DNA of 64,000 nt from an uncultured Campylobacter sp. (GTDB lineage: Bacteria > Campylobacterota > Campylobacteria > Campylobacterales > Campylobacteraceae). Shown piece by piece: positions 33,991 through 42,136 of the stretch. How positions within the stretch are numbered: the first letter of the stretch is position 1; each line of letters begins with the position of its first letter. The DNA is taken from positions 372,001 through 436,000 of the forward strand of contig NZ_CALGPY010000005.1 of the NCBI RefSeq assembly GCF_937959485.1. Reading direction: 5' to 3'. The notes beneath the pieces were generated by a model. It was not told where the DNA came from. It saw only the letters and a list, made by a program, of their open reading frames with translations, and ran no database searches. A program made the translations under genes and the position numbers.

Positions 33991-34237
33991 AAATTTACTC
34001 ACCGAGGCCTGAATCTTTAAAATGTTAAATTTGGTTTGGTTAAATTTAGTATTGCGCATTAAATTTACTCTTTCTTGTTAAGGGGGGAGGGGCTTGAATT
34101 ACGAAGTCGCTCCCTTCCCCCTTAACGATCCCCCAACCCCTACGACGTGAGAGGTTGCTGCACTGCGTGCAGGTTTAAATTTGGCGCTACCGCGCCGCAC
34201 GTTTTTTAGTTTAACATTTTTGAGATGCGGGTCTCGG
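33991..34237 (+). repeat. Structured non-coding element, copy A
   Basis: It starts AAATTTACTCACC and ends GATGCGGGTCTCGG. Inside is an imperfect 17-bp inverted repeat (GTTAAGGGGGGAGGGG at 34077-34092; CTCCCTTCCCCCTTAAC at 34110-34126), then the hairpin CTGCAC-TGC-GTGCAG (34158-34172) and a GGCGC/GCGCC hairpin. It shares 23 identical bases at 34155-34177 with copy B, and its other blocks in the same order. No coding potential is seen. Confidence 0.8.
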
Positions 34238-34264
34238 CGACTCAAATTTGAAGCCGAAATTTGT

Positions 34265-34683
34265 AAATTTTACTCACCCAGACCTGTATCTTTAAGATAC
34301 TAAATTTAAATTAGTCAAATTTAGTTAGATTCTTTTCGTAAAAAATAACCGTTTGAGGTTGTTTTTTACTTTATTGTAAAGGGGGCGGGGCTTAAAATGC
34401 GCTCTGCTAGCAGCTCTCAAAGAGAGTGCGTCCTAGCAGTAGCAAACGAAGTGCAGCTAAGCACAAGGCGAGGCAAAGCCGAAGCAAAAGAGCTCCCTTT
34501 TGTATCCGCCTTTCTCTTTTTCTTGGGTGGCGGAAGGGGTTTCTGCTTACGAAGCATCGCCCCTTCCGCCCCCAAACCCCCACCATACCCACTGCACGTG
34601 AGATATTGCTGCACTGCGTGCAGGTTTATCTGGCGCTAACGCGCTGCGTGTTCAAATTTACGCTTTCACGATGCGGGTCTCGG
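34265..34683 (+). repeat. Structured non-coding element, copy B with insertion
   Basis: Same order of blocks as copy A: ACTCACC, CTGTATCTTTAA, AAAGGGGGCGGGGCTT, a TTACGAAG loop, CCCCTTCCGCC, CTGCAC-TGC-GTGCAG (34609-34623), GGCGCTAACGCGC and GATGCGGGTCTCGG (34670-34683). A perfect 11-bp inverted repeat GGCGGAAGGGG/CCCCTTCCGCC spans 34529-34570. About 145 extra bases lie between the G-rich tract and the loop. Short frames here are not gene-like. Confidence 0.8.
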
Positions 34684-34855
34684 TCGGTAAAATTTGCAAA
34701 TTTGACCCCAAATTTGAGCGTAAAACGATAAGGCGCAGTATTTTTTCTTTAGACGAGGCGGAAACGACGGAGGCCAGAGAGCGGACTAGTCGTCCGTGAC
34801 CGAAGCCGACCGAGTTTCTAACGAAGTAGAAAGGAAAAAGACAAGCCGCAAAAGA

Positions 34856-36880
34856 CTAAATTTTAACGGCCAAACTCACGCTAAATATCCCATCCCCATC
34901 TATCCACTCTCTTACTTTCTTAAATCCCGCCTTTGCCACGAGCTGATCCATCTCGGCCTGGCTGCGGCGGCGCATGATCCATGCCGCACCCTGCCTGTGA
35001 CTAGATAGAGCGCGCGCGATCATCTCAAGCTGCGGATGCCACGGCTGATTGGTGTAGATGAGGTAGCCGCCGCTTCTTACGCTACTTGAAAAACCTTGCA
35101 GAGCGGTGCGCACGACCGAGTTATCCGCAAAGAGCTCAAACAGCCCCGACACGACGCCTAGCGTATATGCGTCCTGCAGACCCTCGTAGCTAGCGGCTTC
35201 GAACGCATTTGCCTGCGTAAAGCTCGCGACATCCTCTAGCCCGCGCTCCTTTATCATTTCGCTGCCGGCTTTTACGTTTATGTCGCTGTAGTCGCGTAGC
35301 GTTATGCGCTCAAATTTATGCCCCTGCGCGGCGTCTAGTATGTATCTGCCGTGTCCCGAGGCGATGTCTAGCAGTCGTAGCGGCTCGCCCCGCTCCTGCA
35401 GTTTTACGACGGCCTGATCGATGGCTAGCTTGATATTTCGCTTGCGCTCTCTGATGCCGCGCCAGCCGATGGCGTTTAGGTAAAATTTGTCGATAAATTT
35501 GAAAAATTTATTCGCCCCTTGCGGCTCGTTTCGGTAGACATAGTCAAGCGTACTGCCGCTATCGTAGCCGGTATTTTCGCCGATCTTTAGCCCGCCGACC
35601 CACGGCGAAACCGCCTGCATAAATATCCGCTGAAATTTAAATCGCAAATTTTTTGGGCTAAGTCTCGGTAGCGGCGTAGCTAGCCTATCGGCCTCCTCGC
35701 GGCTAAAGCCGTATTCGTCCGCGTGCGTGCAGTCCACCTCGCTAAAAGGCGCTCTAAAGCGCTCGCCGACGAACTCGCGCACGATCTCAAACGCCCTCTC
35801 CCGCTCGCTTTCACCCAGCGTATCGTGGTAAAATCCCTCTAGAACCTCGCGCCTTTTTACGCGGGCGCCAAGAGCGTTGTAAAACTCGTGCTGCGGGGCG
35901 TGCTCCACGACCCAGTCATCGCCCGAGATCAGCAGCAGCGTAGGTGTCGTGATCGCGGCGGCGTCGGAAACCACGCGCTGCGCCGCTTCGTAAAGCCCCA
36001 GCAGTATGCGCACCGAGATCGCGCGAGTAATGAGCGAGTCGGCATCGTAGCTGGCCTGGCGCTCCTTGTCGTGCGTGAGATAGTGCGCCTTGACGTAGCT
36101 GTTTATGAAAAAATTTCCGCGCGAGGAGTAGAGCGCCTTTAGCCCAGCTCTAGCAAATGGTACGTAAAGCTTCACGCTAAACGCGGGACTTGCCAGCACC
36201 GCGCAGCGAACGCGCGGAGCGTAGTCGTGCAACCACGCCGAGACCAGCACCGCGCCCACGCTCTGGGCTATCACGGCTAGATTTTGCGTCTCAAAGCCAA
36301 ATCTCTGCTCGATGTGCGCCACAAACTCGTCCACGTCGGCAATGAGGCGGCCGATACTTGGCGCGTCGCCCCGCTCGCCCTCGCTCCTGCCGTGTCCGCG
36401 CTGATCCCAGGCAAAATAGCTAAAACTCTCATCCGCTAGCCCGTCCGCTACATGCGTCGTCCTGCCCGAGTGCTCGTGCCCACGGTGAAATATCGCTACG
36501 GCTTTGGCGTTTGGCGCGACTTTAAATTTGAGATTTTGCTCGGCGTTTTCGCTCAAATTTGACGCAGCGCATTTGCCCGTTTCGTTTAAATTTGAGTCAG
36601 GGTTTTCGCCGCCGTTTGGTAAATTTTGCTCGCCCGATTTACCTTCGCCGCTTAAATTTAGCTTCATACTTCCATCCGCGCCGCCTATTTGCTCGCTAGT
36701 CAAATTTGACGTTTCGCTTGCGGCCCCGGCGCTTAAATTTGACCCGTCAAATTTTCCGTCCTCGCTCAAATTTACTTCATTTGCGCCCGGATTTTCGCAC
36801 GCCACGTCCGCGGCCAGGCGGTATCTGTAAAATATCCTCGCCCCATCGCTTGTTATAAAATAGCTCTCTTTAAACTCCAT
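34856..36880 (-). CDS. YnbC-like alpha/beta hydrolase fused to a methyltransferase
   Basis: Residues 1-30 and 125-385 form an alpha/beta hydrolase of the monoglyceride-lipase type: FHRGHEHSGR (oxyanion region), nucleophile loop AQSVGA, FAWDQRGHGRSEG, and ISGDDWVVEH with the acid. Residues about 440-674 are a class I SAM methyltransferase (LLDIASGHGRYILDAA). Residues 30-125 are an Asn/Gly/Ser/Glu linker encoded by nine AAATTT words. Same two-domain plan as E. coli YnbC. About 40 bp separates it from the DUF1287 gene upstream. It probably edits a lipid product of the cluster. Confidence 0.82.
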   Translation of the reverse strand: MEFKESYFITSDGARIFYRYRLAADVACENPGANEVNLSEDGKFDGSNLSAGAASETSNLTSEQIGGADGSMKLNLSGEGKSGEQNLPNGGENPDSNLNETGKCAASNLSENAEQNLKFKVAPNAKAVAIFHRGHEHSGRTTHVADGLADESFSYFAWDQRGHGRSEGERGDAPSIGRLIADVDEFVAHIEQRFGFETQNLAVIAQSVGAVLVSAWLHDYAPRVRCAVLASPAFSVKLYVPFARAGLKALYSSRGNFFINSYVKAHYLTHDKERQASYDADSLITRAISVRILLGLYEAAQRVVSDAAAITTPTLLLISGDDWVVEHAPQHEFYNALGARVKRREVLEGFYHDTLGESERERAFEIVREFVGERFRAPFSEVDCTHADEYGFSREEADRLATPLPRLSPKNLRFKFQRIFMQAVSPWVGGLKIGENTGYDSGSTLDYVYRNEPQGANKFFKFIDKFYLNAIGWRGIRERKRNIKLAIDQAVVKLQERGEPLRLLDIASGHGRYILDAAQGHKFERITLRDYSDINVKAGSEMIKERGLEDVASFTQANAFEAASYEGLQDAYTLGVVSGLFELFADNSVVRTALQGFSSSVRSGGYLIYTNQPWHPQLEMIARALSSHRQGAAWIMRRRSQAEMDQLVAKAGFKKVREWIDGDGIFSVSLAVKI

Positions 36881-36918
36881 TTTTTGCCTTTCTTACTTAA
36901 ATTTATTGGTTTTTACGC

Positions 36919-37471
36919 TTATTTTATCCTAAAATGCCCCGTTATCTCGTAACCCTTTAGCACGTCCTCCTCCTGCGCGCCAAGCCCGATGTTGTGGATC
37001 ACGAGCGGGGTTTTGCTAGCGGCAAATTTATCCGAAACTATGCCGATATACGGCCTGCCGTTATCCAGCCGCCACGTCACGATATCACCGGCTTTAAACT
37101 CACCCTTCGCCTCGTAGCCTTTGCGTTTTAAATAGGTCGCGATGTTTGGCACGCGGCGATGATCGATATTTTTGTCGGTCTTTTTCGCGCCCCAGTTTTT
37201 TGGATAGGCGCTAAAATTTGCGCTCATATCCTCGTGGATGAGCCGCTGCAGATCGATATCCTGTCCGCGCAGCGCCATTACCACGACGTCGGTGCAAACG
37301 CCCTTCATCATATCCACGTCGCCCATCGGATAGGCTAGCCTCTCGTACGAAGGATCATAAAACAGTCCGTCCGACCTGCACTCTAGCATCCTGCACGAGC
37401 TTTTCGGCCGAAAATGCAAAGGCAAAATTTGCCGCGAGCGCTAAAAGTAAAATTTTGCTCCAAATTTTCAT
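36919..37471 (-). pseudogene. DUF1287 (YijF-like) protein, frameshifted
   Basis: ATG 37471 with GTGAGG upstream encodes a signal peptide and the first part (MKIWSKILLLALAANFAFAF then SAEKLVQDARVQVGRTV) but reaches TGA at 37355-37357. The DUF1287 body continues in another frame: YDPSYERLAYPMGDVDMMKG, GVCTDVVV, IHEDM and IVTWRLDNGRPYIGIVSD to 36919. The junction lies in GTTTTATGATCC near 37358; restoring two bases (TTATAT) would rejoin the frames. DUF1287 proteins are predicted papain/NlpC-like amidases. It lies 7 bp from the CDP-DAG synthase gene, so it was an operon member. Confidence 0.75.
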
Positions 37472-37478
37472 CAAAACC

Positions 37479-38408
37479 TCACGCGTAAAAATATCTAACT
37501 ATGTGAAAAAATATCGGCGCCGCAAAGCACAGCGAGTCCATACGGTCAAGCATCCCGCCATGCCCGCTGATCATGTAGCCCCAGTCTTTGACGCCTAGAT
37601 CGCGCTTGATCGCAGACATAACAAGCCCTCCTAAAAAGCCCATCATACAAACGGCAAGCCCGATGAAAAACGCCCCTACCGCGCCAAAAGGCGTGAGATG
37701 ATGCAGGCACGCGGCCAGCGCGCTAGCGCTAAGAACCCCTCCCGCAAAGCCGACCACCGTCTTAGACGGACTGATGCTAGGCGCGATCTTGCGCTTGCCA
37801 AAAAGCTTACCCCAGACGTACTGCAGCACGTCGCTAGCCTGCACGACTATGATCAAAAACAGCATAAGCTCCATGCTGCTACCACTCTCAAGGTCTAGTA
37901 AAAGAAGCGCAGGGATGTGCGAGATACAAAACACGCAGATCATCAGTGCCCACTGGATCTTTGTCGAGCGCTCTAAAAAATAGGCCGCATCTCCGCAAAT
38001 AGCGGCCAAAATCGGCAAAAATAAAAATCCGTAAACCGGGATAAATATCATCGCCATCGCGTACCAATCAGCATATATAAATATATACTGCGCGGGCAAA
38101 ATCACGTAAAAGCACGCCACGAGCGCGATGTGATCGCCTCTGCGGATGTAGATGAGCGACAAAAACTCGCGCAATGCGGCAAAAGATACGAGCAAAAACA
38201 AAAATATCACGGCGTTTTTGCCCATATACGTAAACGCAAAAATCACCAAAATCATCGCCCACCAGGCGTTTATGCGCGAGGTCAAATTTGCAATAGTTTT
38301 GTTCTCGGCGCCGAATTTCGCCTTTAGCATAAAGGCAATGGCGCTAGAGACGACTAGCACCGCGATGAGTCCTAAAAATAGATTTAAGATATGATTTTGC
38401 GGGTTCAT
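37479..38408 (-). CDS. YnbB-like phosphatidate cytidylyltransferase (CDP-diglyceride synthase)
   Basis: An integral membrane protein with about eight helices and the CdsA signature near the end: SPSKTVVGFAGG, then KRDLGVKDWGYMISGHGG followed by MLDRMDSL. It makes CDP-diacylglycerol from phosphatidate and CTP. The protein is a second CDP-DAG synthase of the YnbB type rather than the housekeeping CdsA, judged by its neighbours. The ATG overlaps the stop of the 120-codon frame upstream. Confidence 0.88.
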   Translation of the reverse strand: MNPQNHILNLFLGLIAVLVVSSAIAFMLKAKFGAENKTIANLTSRINAWWAMILVIFAFTYMGKNAVIFLFLLVSFAALREFLSLIYIRRGDHIALVACFYVILPAQYIFIYADWYAMAMIFIPVYGFLFLPILAAICGDAAYFLERSTKIQWALMICVFCISHIPALLLLDLESGSSMELMLFLIIVVQASDVLQYVWGKLFGKRKIAPSISPSKTVVGFAGGVLSASALAACLHHLTPFGAVGAFFIGLAVCMMGFLGGLVMSAIKRDLGVKDWGYMISGHGGMLDRMDSLCFAAPIFFHIVRYFYA

Positions 38409-38767
38409 TTTAGTGCCTTTTGGTTAAATTTAAAGCTAAATTTGACGTCTGTTTCGCATGCCGCCGAACGAGTCAAATTTACGCGCATTTGGTTTGCCCT
38501 TCGGGTCGCTTGCTTGATTAAATTTGCTAGCGAAAAAAGCTCGAGCTTTGGGCTCGCGCTTGGGTCAAATTTGATTTGCGGCGAGGCAAGCGTTTTGACT
38601 TGGGCTTTGTTTTTAAATTTGACGCTTTTAGCCGCCGTTTTAGAAAGCTCGCCGTCAAATTTGTCGTAAAAATCGGTCGCAAATTTTCCCGTCTTGCGTG
38701 GCGAATTTATAGGACTCAAATTTACCGCTCTCGCCAAAACCGCCTCTCTAGGCTTTCGTTCTATCAT
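38405..38767 (-). CDS. Doubtful 120-aa reading frame in RAATTY-rich spacer
   Basis: An ATG frame that begins inside the end of the acyltransferase gene and ends in ATGA overlap with the cytidylyltransferase gene, geometry typical of coupled genes. The product is Lys/Phe/Asn/Ser-rich (KFKNKAQVKTLASPQIKFDP) with no family signature; its Lys-Phe-Asp repeats come from AAATTTGA words. No ribosome site. It may be spurious, or a de novo frame in motif-rich DNA. Confidence 0.25.
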   Translation of the reverse strand: MIERKPREAVLARAVNLSPINSPRKTGKFATDFYDKFDGELSKTAAKSVKFKNKAQVKTLASPQIKFDPSASPKLELFSLANLIKQATRRANQMRVNLTRSAACETDVKFSFKFNQKALK

Positions 38768-39386
38768 TTTGCGTATCGCTCATCGCTAGAAGCGCATCCT
38801 GCGCCTTTTGCAAAAACTCGCTCTTGCCCTCGCCGCCGTAGGTTATCTCCTCGCCTACTATCAGCTCGCAAAGCAGCGGGATCGGTATCATAAAGCCCTT
38901 GGGCAGGACGTTGCGCGCGTTTTTGATCCATACGGGCACGAGCGGGACGTCAGGACACTGCTGCGCCAGGCGAAATATCCCGCTTTTAAACGGCTGTAGC
39001 GCTAGATCGTCGTCCATCTTGCGCGTGCCTTCCGGAAAGATGATGAGAGAGTGTGTCTGCAGCGCTTCGCTCATTTGCGTTAACGCTTCTAGCGGATCTT
39101 TATGGCGGCTGATTAGAACCATGTTAAACACGTTTTTAGCAAGAAACCTACGCACAGGCCCGCTCTCCCAGTACTCCGCAGCCGCGACGGGGCGCACGCG
39201 CTTTCTCGCGCGGTAAGGCAGCGATACGAAAATCAGCAAAAAATCGCCGTGGCTAGCGTGGTTTGCGTAGTAAATTTTAGTACCGTCGCCGATGTTTAAA
39301 AGCTCCTGCGGCGGCCGTACGCCCGTGATAAATATAGTAATACGGCAAAGGATAAAATCAAGCGCGGCCGCTAAAAAATTTTTCAT
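38748..39386 (-). CDS. 1-acylglycerol-3-phosphate O-acyltransferase family (PlsC-like)
   Basis: Motif I is NHASHGD (the HX4D catalytic pair), motif III is FPEGTRKMDDDL and motif IV is VPLVPVWIKNA. One N-terminal hydrophobic helix anchors it to the membrane. Start ATG 39386 with AAAGGATACAAG; earlier in-frame ATGs lack a site. It would provide phosphatidate or remodel acyl chains for the CDP-DAG synthase next door. E. coli ynbABCD has no such gene, so it is an addition to the cluster. Confidence 0.87.
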   Translation of the reverse strand: MKNFLAAALDFILCRITIFITGVRPPQELLNIGDGTKIYYANHASHGDFLLIFVSLPYRARKRVRPVAAAEYWESGPVRRFLAKNVFNMVLISRHKDPLEALTQMSEALQTHSLIIFPEGTRKMDDDLALQPFKSGIFRLAQQCPDVPLVPVWIKNARNVLPKGFMIPIPLLCELIVGEEITYGGEGKSEFLQKAQDALLAMSDTQNDRTKA

Positions 39387-39845
39387 CTTGTATCCTTTTA
39401 CTCTTTTGTTTTTCAAATTCATTTTTTGTGACGCCCTCAATTTTACGATTGCGTGCGGCAAATGAGCTTCTTGCCCATCTCGCTGAAAACGAGCTAGACA
39501 TAAATTTGAGGCGATTAAAGCTGATACGGTTTTAAGTAATGCCTACAATTTGCCGCTTTTGCTACTTGCCTTTGATTTCGCCGACTTTGATAAAACGCTC
39601 GAAATTAACTAAGCGCATTTTGCGGGCCGCGTCTTTTAAAACGTCTAAATTAAGCGGACAAATTCGCCTTGATATTTTATCCTCGTCTCAAAAAATCTCG
39701 TAAATTTAAACAAGTCCAAATTTATAACGATTACGTGCCCGCGCCGAGGCGAGCTTAAAACTTTTGCAATTATATCAAATTTAGACAAATTTACCTTGCG
39801 TAGATTTTGGAGATAGCTATTAAATTTATCCTCGTCCGAGGCTCC
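39387..39845. other. Intergenic region between acyltransferase and CDP-alcohol transferase genes
   Basis: About 460 bp, AAATTT-bearing. On minus an open stretch ending at a TAG near 39570 reads LDVLKDAARKMRLVNFERFI then KVGEIKGK; it is protein-like but has no supported start, so it may be a gene remnant. Nothing else is supported. Confidence 0.4.
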
Positions 39846-40448
39846 TTATTCCCCGCTTTTTAGTCCCATCCTCACGCGGTTTGCGCAAGTAAGCGCAAGC
39901 AAAAATATCGCGGCGTAAAGTACCCAGCTAAACCACTCTGGCAGTCGCCCAGATAGCGCATATACCGTACCGATAAGCCCAAATATAAACGCGCGGTCGC
40001 TCTTGCCCATAGGCCCGTCATATCGCCTACCACAACCGTGCACCTGCCCTAGAACGCCTAAAAACTCACTCATAAAAGATAGAAAGATAACGAGCGTGAT
40101 AACGCCCCAGTCAAACGGCGCTACGAAGGCAAACGGCAGATACAGCGCGGCGTCCGAGATGACGTCCGTAGCTTCGTTTAGGTAGCCGCCCAGCGGGCTT
40201 TTTTGATTAAACTCGCGAGCCAGCATGCCGTCGATGGCATTTAGCGCCATACGCAAAAACATCCAAGCGGGCAGCAGAAAAAATAGCGTCGAAACTTCGG
40301 CGAATTTTATCAGAAGTCCGCCCAGCAGAACGGAAATGACGCAGGCTGTGATCGTGACTTGATTTGCGCTGATGCCCGCGCCGTAAAGCCGTCTTACTAA
40401 CGGACGAAGTAAATTTTGAAATTTGGGCTTTAACTCGTAAATCGTCAT
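39846..40448 (-). CDS. YnbA-like CDP-alcohol phosphatidyltransferase
   Basis: Membrane enzyme of 200 residues with five to six helices. The CDP-alcohol signature is residues about 73-100: DGMLAREFNQKSPLGGYLNE then ATDVISD. Compared with the usual DGxxAR-x8-G-x3-D-x3-D, the first Asp after Gly is replaced by Asn, which may be a subfamily trait. It would attach a hydroxyl head group to CDP-DAG made by the YnbB-like enzyme. The acceptor alcohol is unknown. It is the first gene on minus of the Ynb-like cluster. Confidence 0.85.
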   Translation of the reverse strand: MTIYELKPKFQNLLRPLVRRLYGAGISANQVTITACVISVLLGGLLIKFAEVSTLFFLLPAWMFLRMALNAIDGMLAREFNQKSPLGGYLNEATDVISDAALYLPFAFVAPFDWGVITLVIFLSFMSEFLGVLGQVHGCGRRYDGPMGKSDRAFIFGLIGTVYALSGRLPEWFSWVLYAAIFLLALTCANRVRMGLKSGE

Positions 40449-40965
40449 AAGGACTCCGAAAATTTGATTTTCGTATTGTCGCTTAAAAATGCTTGGAGGC
40501 AGATTAAATGTGTAGCCGGCTTTTTGTATGAGCTTTTTAATCGTCGATTTTTAAAAGCGTTAGGATAGCGAAATAAACATGAAAATATGAGTAAAGTATC
40601 TTTTCTATCGTTGCCGCGATGGCACTCAATTTTTTTGGTGCGGGCTCGCGACGGTAAAAGTAGTGTTTGCGGCACGATGATAGGCAGCGTGGTAATCTCC
40701 ATTATGGAAAGCGTACGGCGCAATCATCGCCATATCAGTATCCATCTTTGCTCAATTCCTCTATGCGGGCCGCAAAAATTTATAAACCGCATGGGATTTC
40801 ATCGCGATAGATTTCAAACTTCGCTCTCCGCCGCAAATGTAACAGACCTTGTCGCGAAAATTCTAAATCATAGCGGCGCCGAGCCGGGAAGAGTACTTTT
40901 AAATTTTAAAATTCCGCGGCGGTGCAAAGCCTCTGTATTTGCGGATTTAAGGTCAAATTTAAAAT
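40449..40965. other. Intergenic region, possibly decayed sequence
   Basis: About 520 bp of mixed composition between the YnbA-like gene and the DUF3137 gene. A 150-codon plus-strand frame and a 92-codon minus frame overlap here without ribosome sites or recognisable domains. RAATTY density is lower than in other spacers. It may be a remnant of a lost gene; I cannot identify one. Confidence 0.45.
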
Positions 40966-41997
40966 TTAATCTCGCCAGATATTTTCGTTTAATTTTAGAC
41001 TTTTTACTATGGATAGAAAGAATAAAAGCTCGTGCTTGATAGACGCGGCGGGATCGAAACTAAGTACGCTGCGATCCACGCTAGGCTCGAAACTATCGTA
41101 TCCCGTGCGGATGAAAATATAGACGTTTCTACCCGAAAAGCTTAATCTGATCGGTCCGCCGGCACCGCTTCTAAAGCGAAGCATAAAGGCGGGCGTGAGG
41201 GCGTACATTGCAGACACGGCATCGGCGCTATATACGCTAAACGCGGAGCTAAACTCGCTATCGTCCATCGCGATCTTCTTAAGTCCGCCAAGTGTTGGCC
41301 TTTCGCTAAGCAGGGGCAGGATCACCGCCACCGAGTTTACGCGCTTTTTAAATTCCGCGTAGAAAAAGATCCCCCTGCTGCTACGTCGTTCGTCAGTATG
41401 AGTCACGCAAACATCCGCAAAGCTGAAAAATACTCCGTCATAAACGCCGGAAATTTTATCTTCGCAATCAAAATAGCTTATGCCGTCCACAAATAGACCG
41501 CTTGCGCGCAAATACGCCGGCCTAAACGAGCCTGAAATTTCATAGCGGTAGCCTAGGCTTGCGATATAGGGCGCGATATATTGGTGTTTAAAGGCGAGGA
41601 CGGATTTTTTGGATCTGTTGTATTTGATCCGCTCCAGCGCGGCACCCGCGATATTAAACAAAGAAAGACAGATGGTTACGAGTGCGATGACGAAGCGCAA
41701 GGCATCATTCTTGCATATTTCTACGCCTTTGGCAAGTATCCTCAGCAAGATGCAAAAGATAAATACTCGCATTATATTTGTATCTTTATTCACTACTCTA
41801 TAAGAGATGCTGCCGCAGCTAAATGCCACTATGATCCAGCAGAGAACCATTGCTGCGTTTTGATCTCTAAAATTGAAAAATAGCCACAGCGCCGAGGCTA
41901 GCACCGCTAGTACTATTATCGAAAACGCCATGCCTTTGTGCTGCTCCGCCTCATCCAGGATGCTAAGTCTTAGTTTTTCCAGTTCGTTTGCGGTCAT
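40966..41997 (-). CDS. DUF3137 family membrane protein
   Basis: Two hydrophobic pairs in the first about 110 residues (FSIIVLAVLASALWLFF; AAMVLCWIIVAFSCG; FVIALVTICLSLFNIAG). A soluble region follows with YLRASGLFVDGISYFDCEDK and ISGVYDGVFFSFADV, then a conserved late part (FMLRFRSGAGGPIRLSFSGR then NVYIFI), as in DUF3137 proteins. Role unknown; members are often near membrane-lipid or secretion genes. AGAAAGAGAAAG precedes the ATG. Confidence 0.75.
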   Translation of the reverse strand: MTANELEKLRLSILDEAEQHKGMAFSIIVLAVLASALWLFFNFRDQNAAMVLCWIIVAFSCGSISYRVVNKDTNIMRVFIFCILLRILAKGVEICKNDALRFVIALVTICLSLFNIAGAALERIKYNRSKKSVLAFKHQYIAPYIASLGYRYEISGSFRPAYLRASGLFVDGISYFDCEDKISGVYDGVFFSFADVCVTHTDERRSSRGIFFYAEFKKRVNSVAVILPLLSERPTLGGLKKIAMDDSEFSSAFSVYSADAVSAMYALTPAFMLRFRSGAGGPIRLSFSGRNVYIFIRTGYDSFEPSVDRSVLSFDPAASIKHELLFFLSIVKSLKLNENIWRD

Positions 41998-42136
41998 CTT
42001 TCTCTTTCTAAATTTATCGAAGCAAATTTTAAAGCTTAGCCTCGAACCGCTCCTAAATTTAAAGGACTAAGCTTTAAATTTAAAAAATTCCGCGGAACTT
42101 CGCTCTTTAAATTTAGCGCGAATCTCTGCGCTAAAT

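Noticed and set aside
34397..34731. Overlapping frames of 60-101 codons on both strands of the repeat element
   Set aside because: They overlap hairpins and repeats, differ between copies A and B, and have no ribosome sites or protein-like composition.
40587..41039. 150-codon plus-strand frame
   Set aside because: It runs into the end of the DUF3137 gene on the opposite strand, has no ribosome site, and shows no domain.
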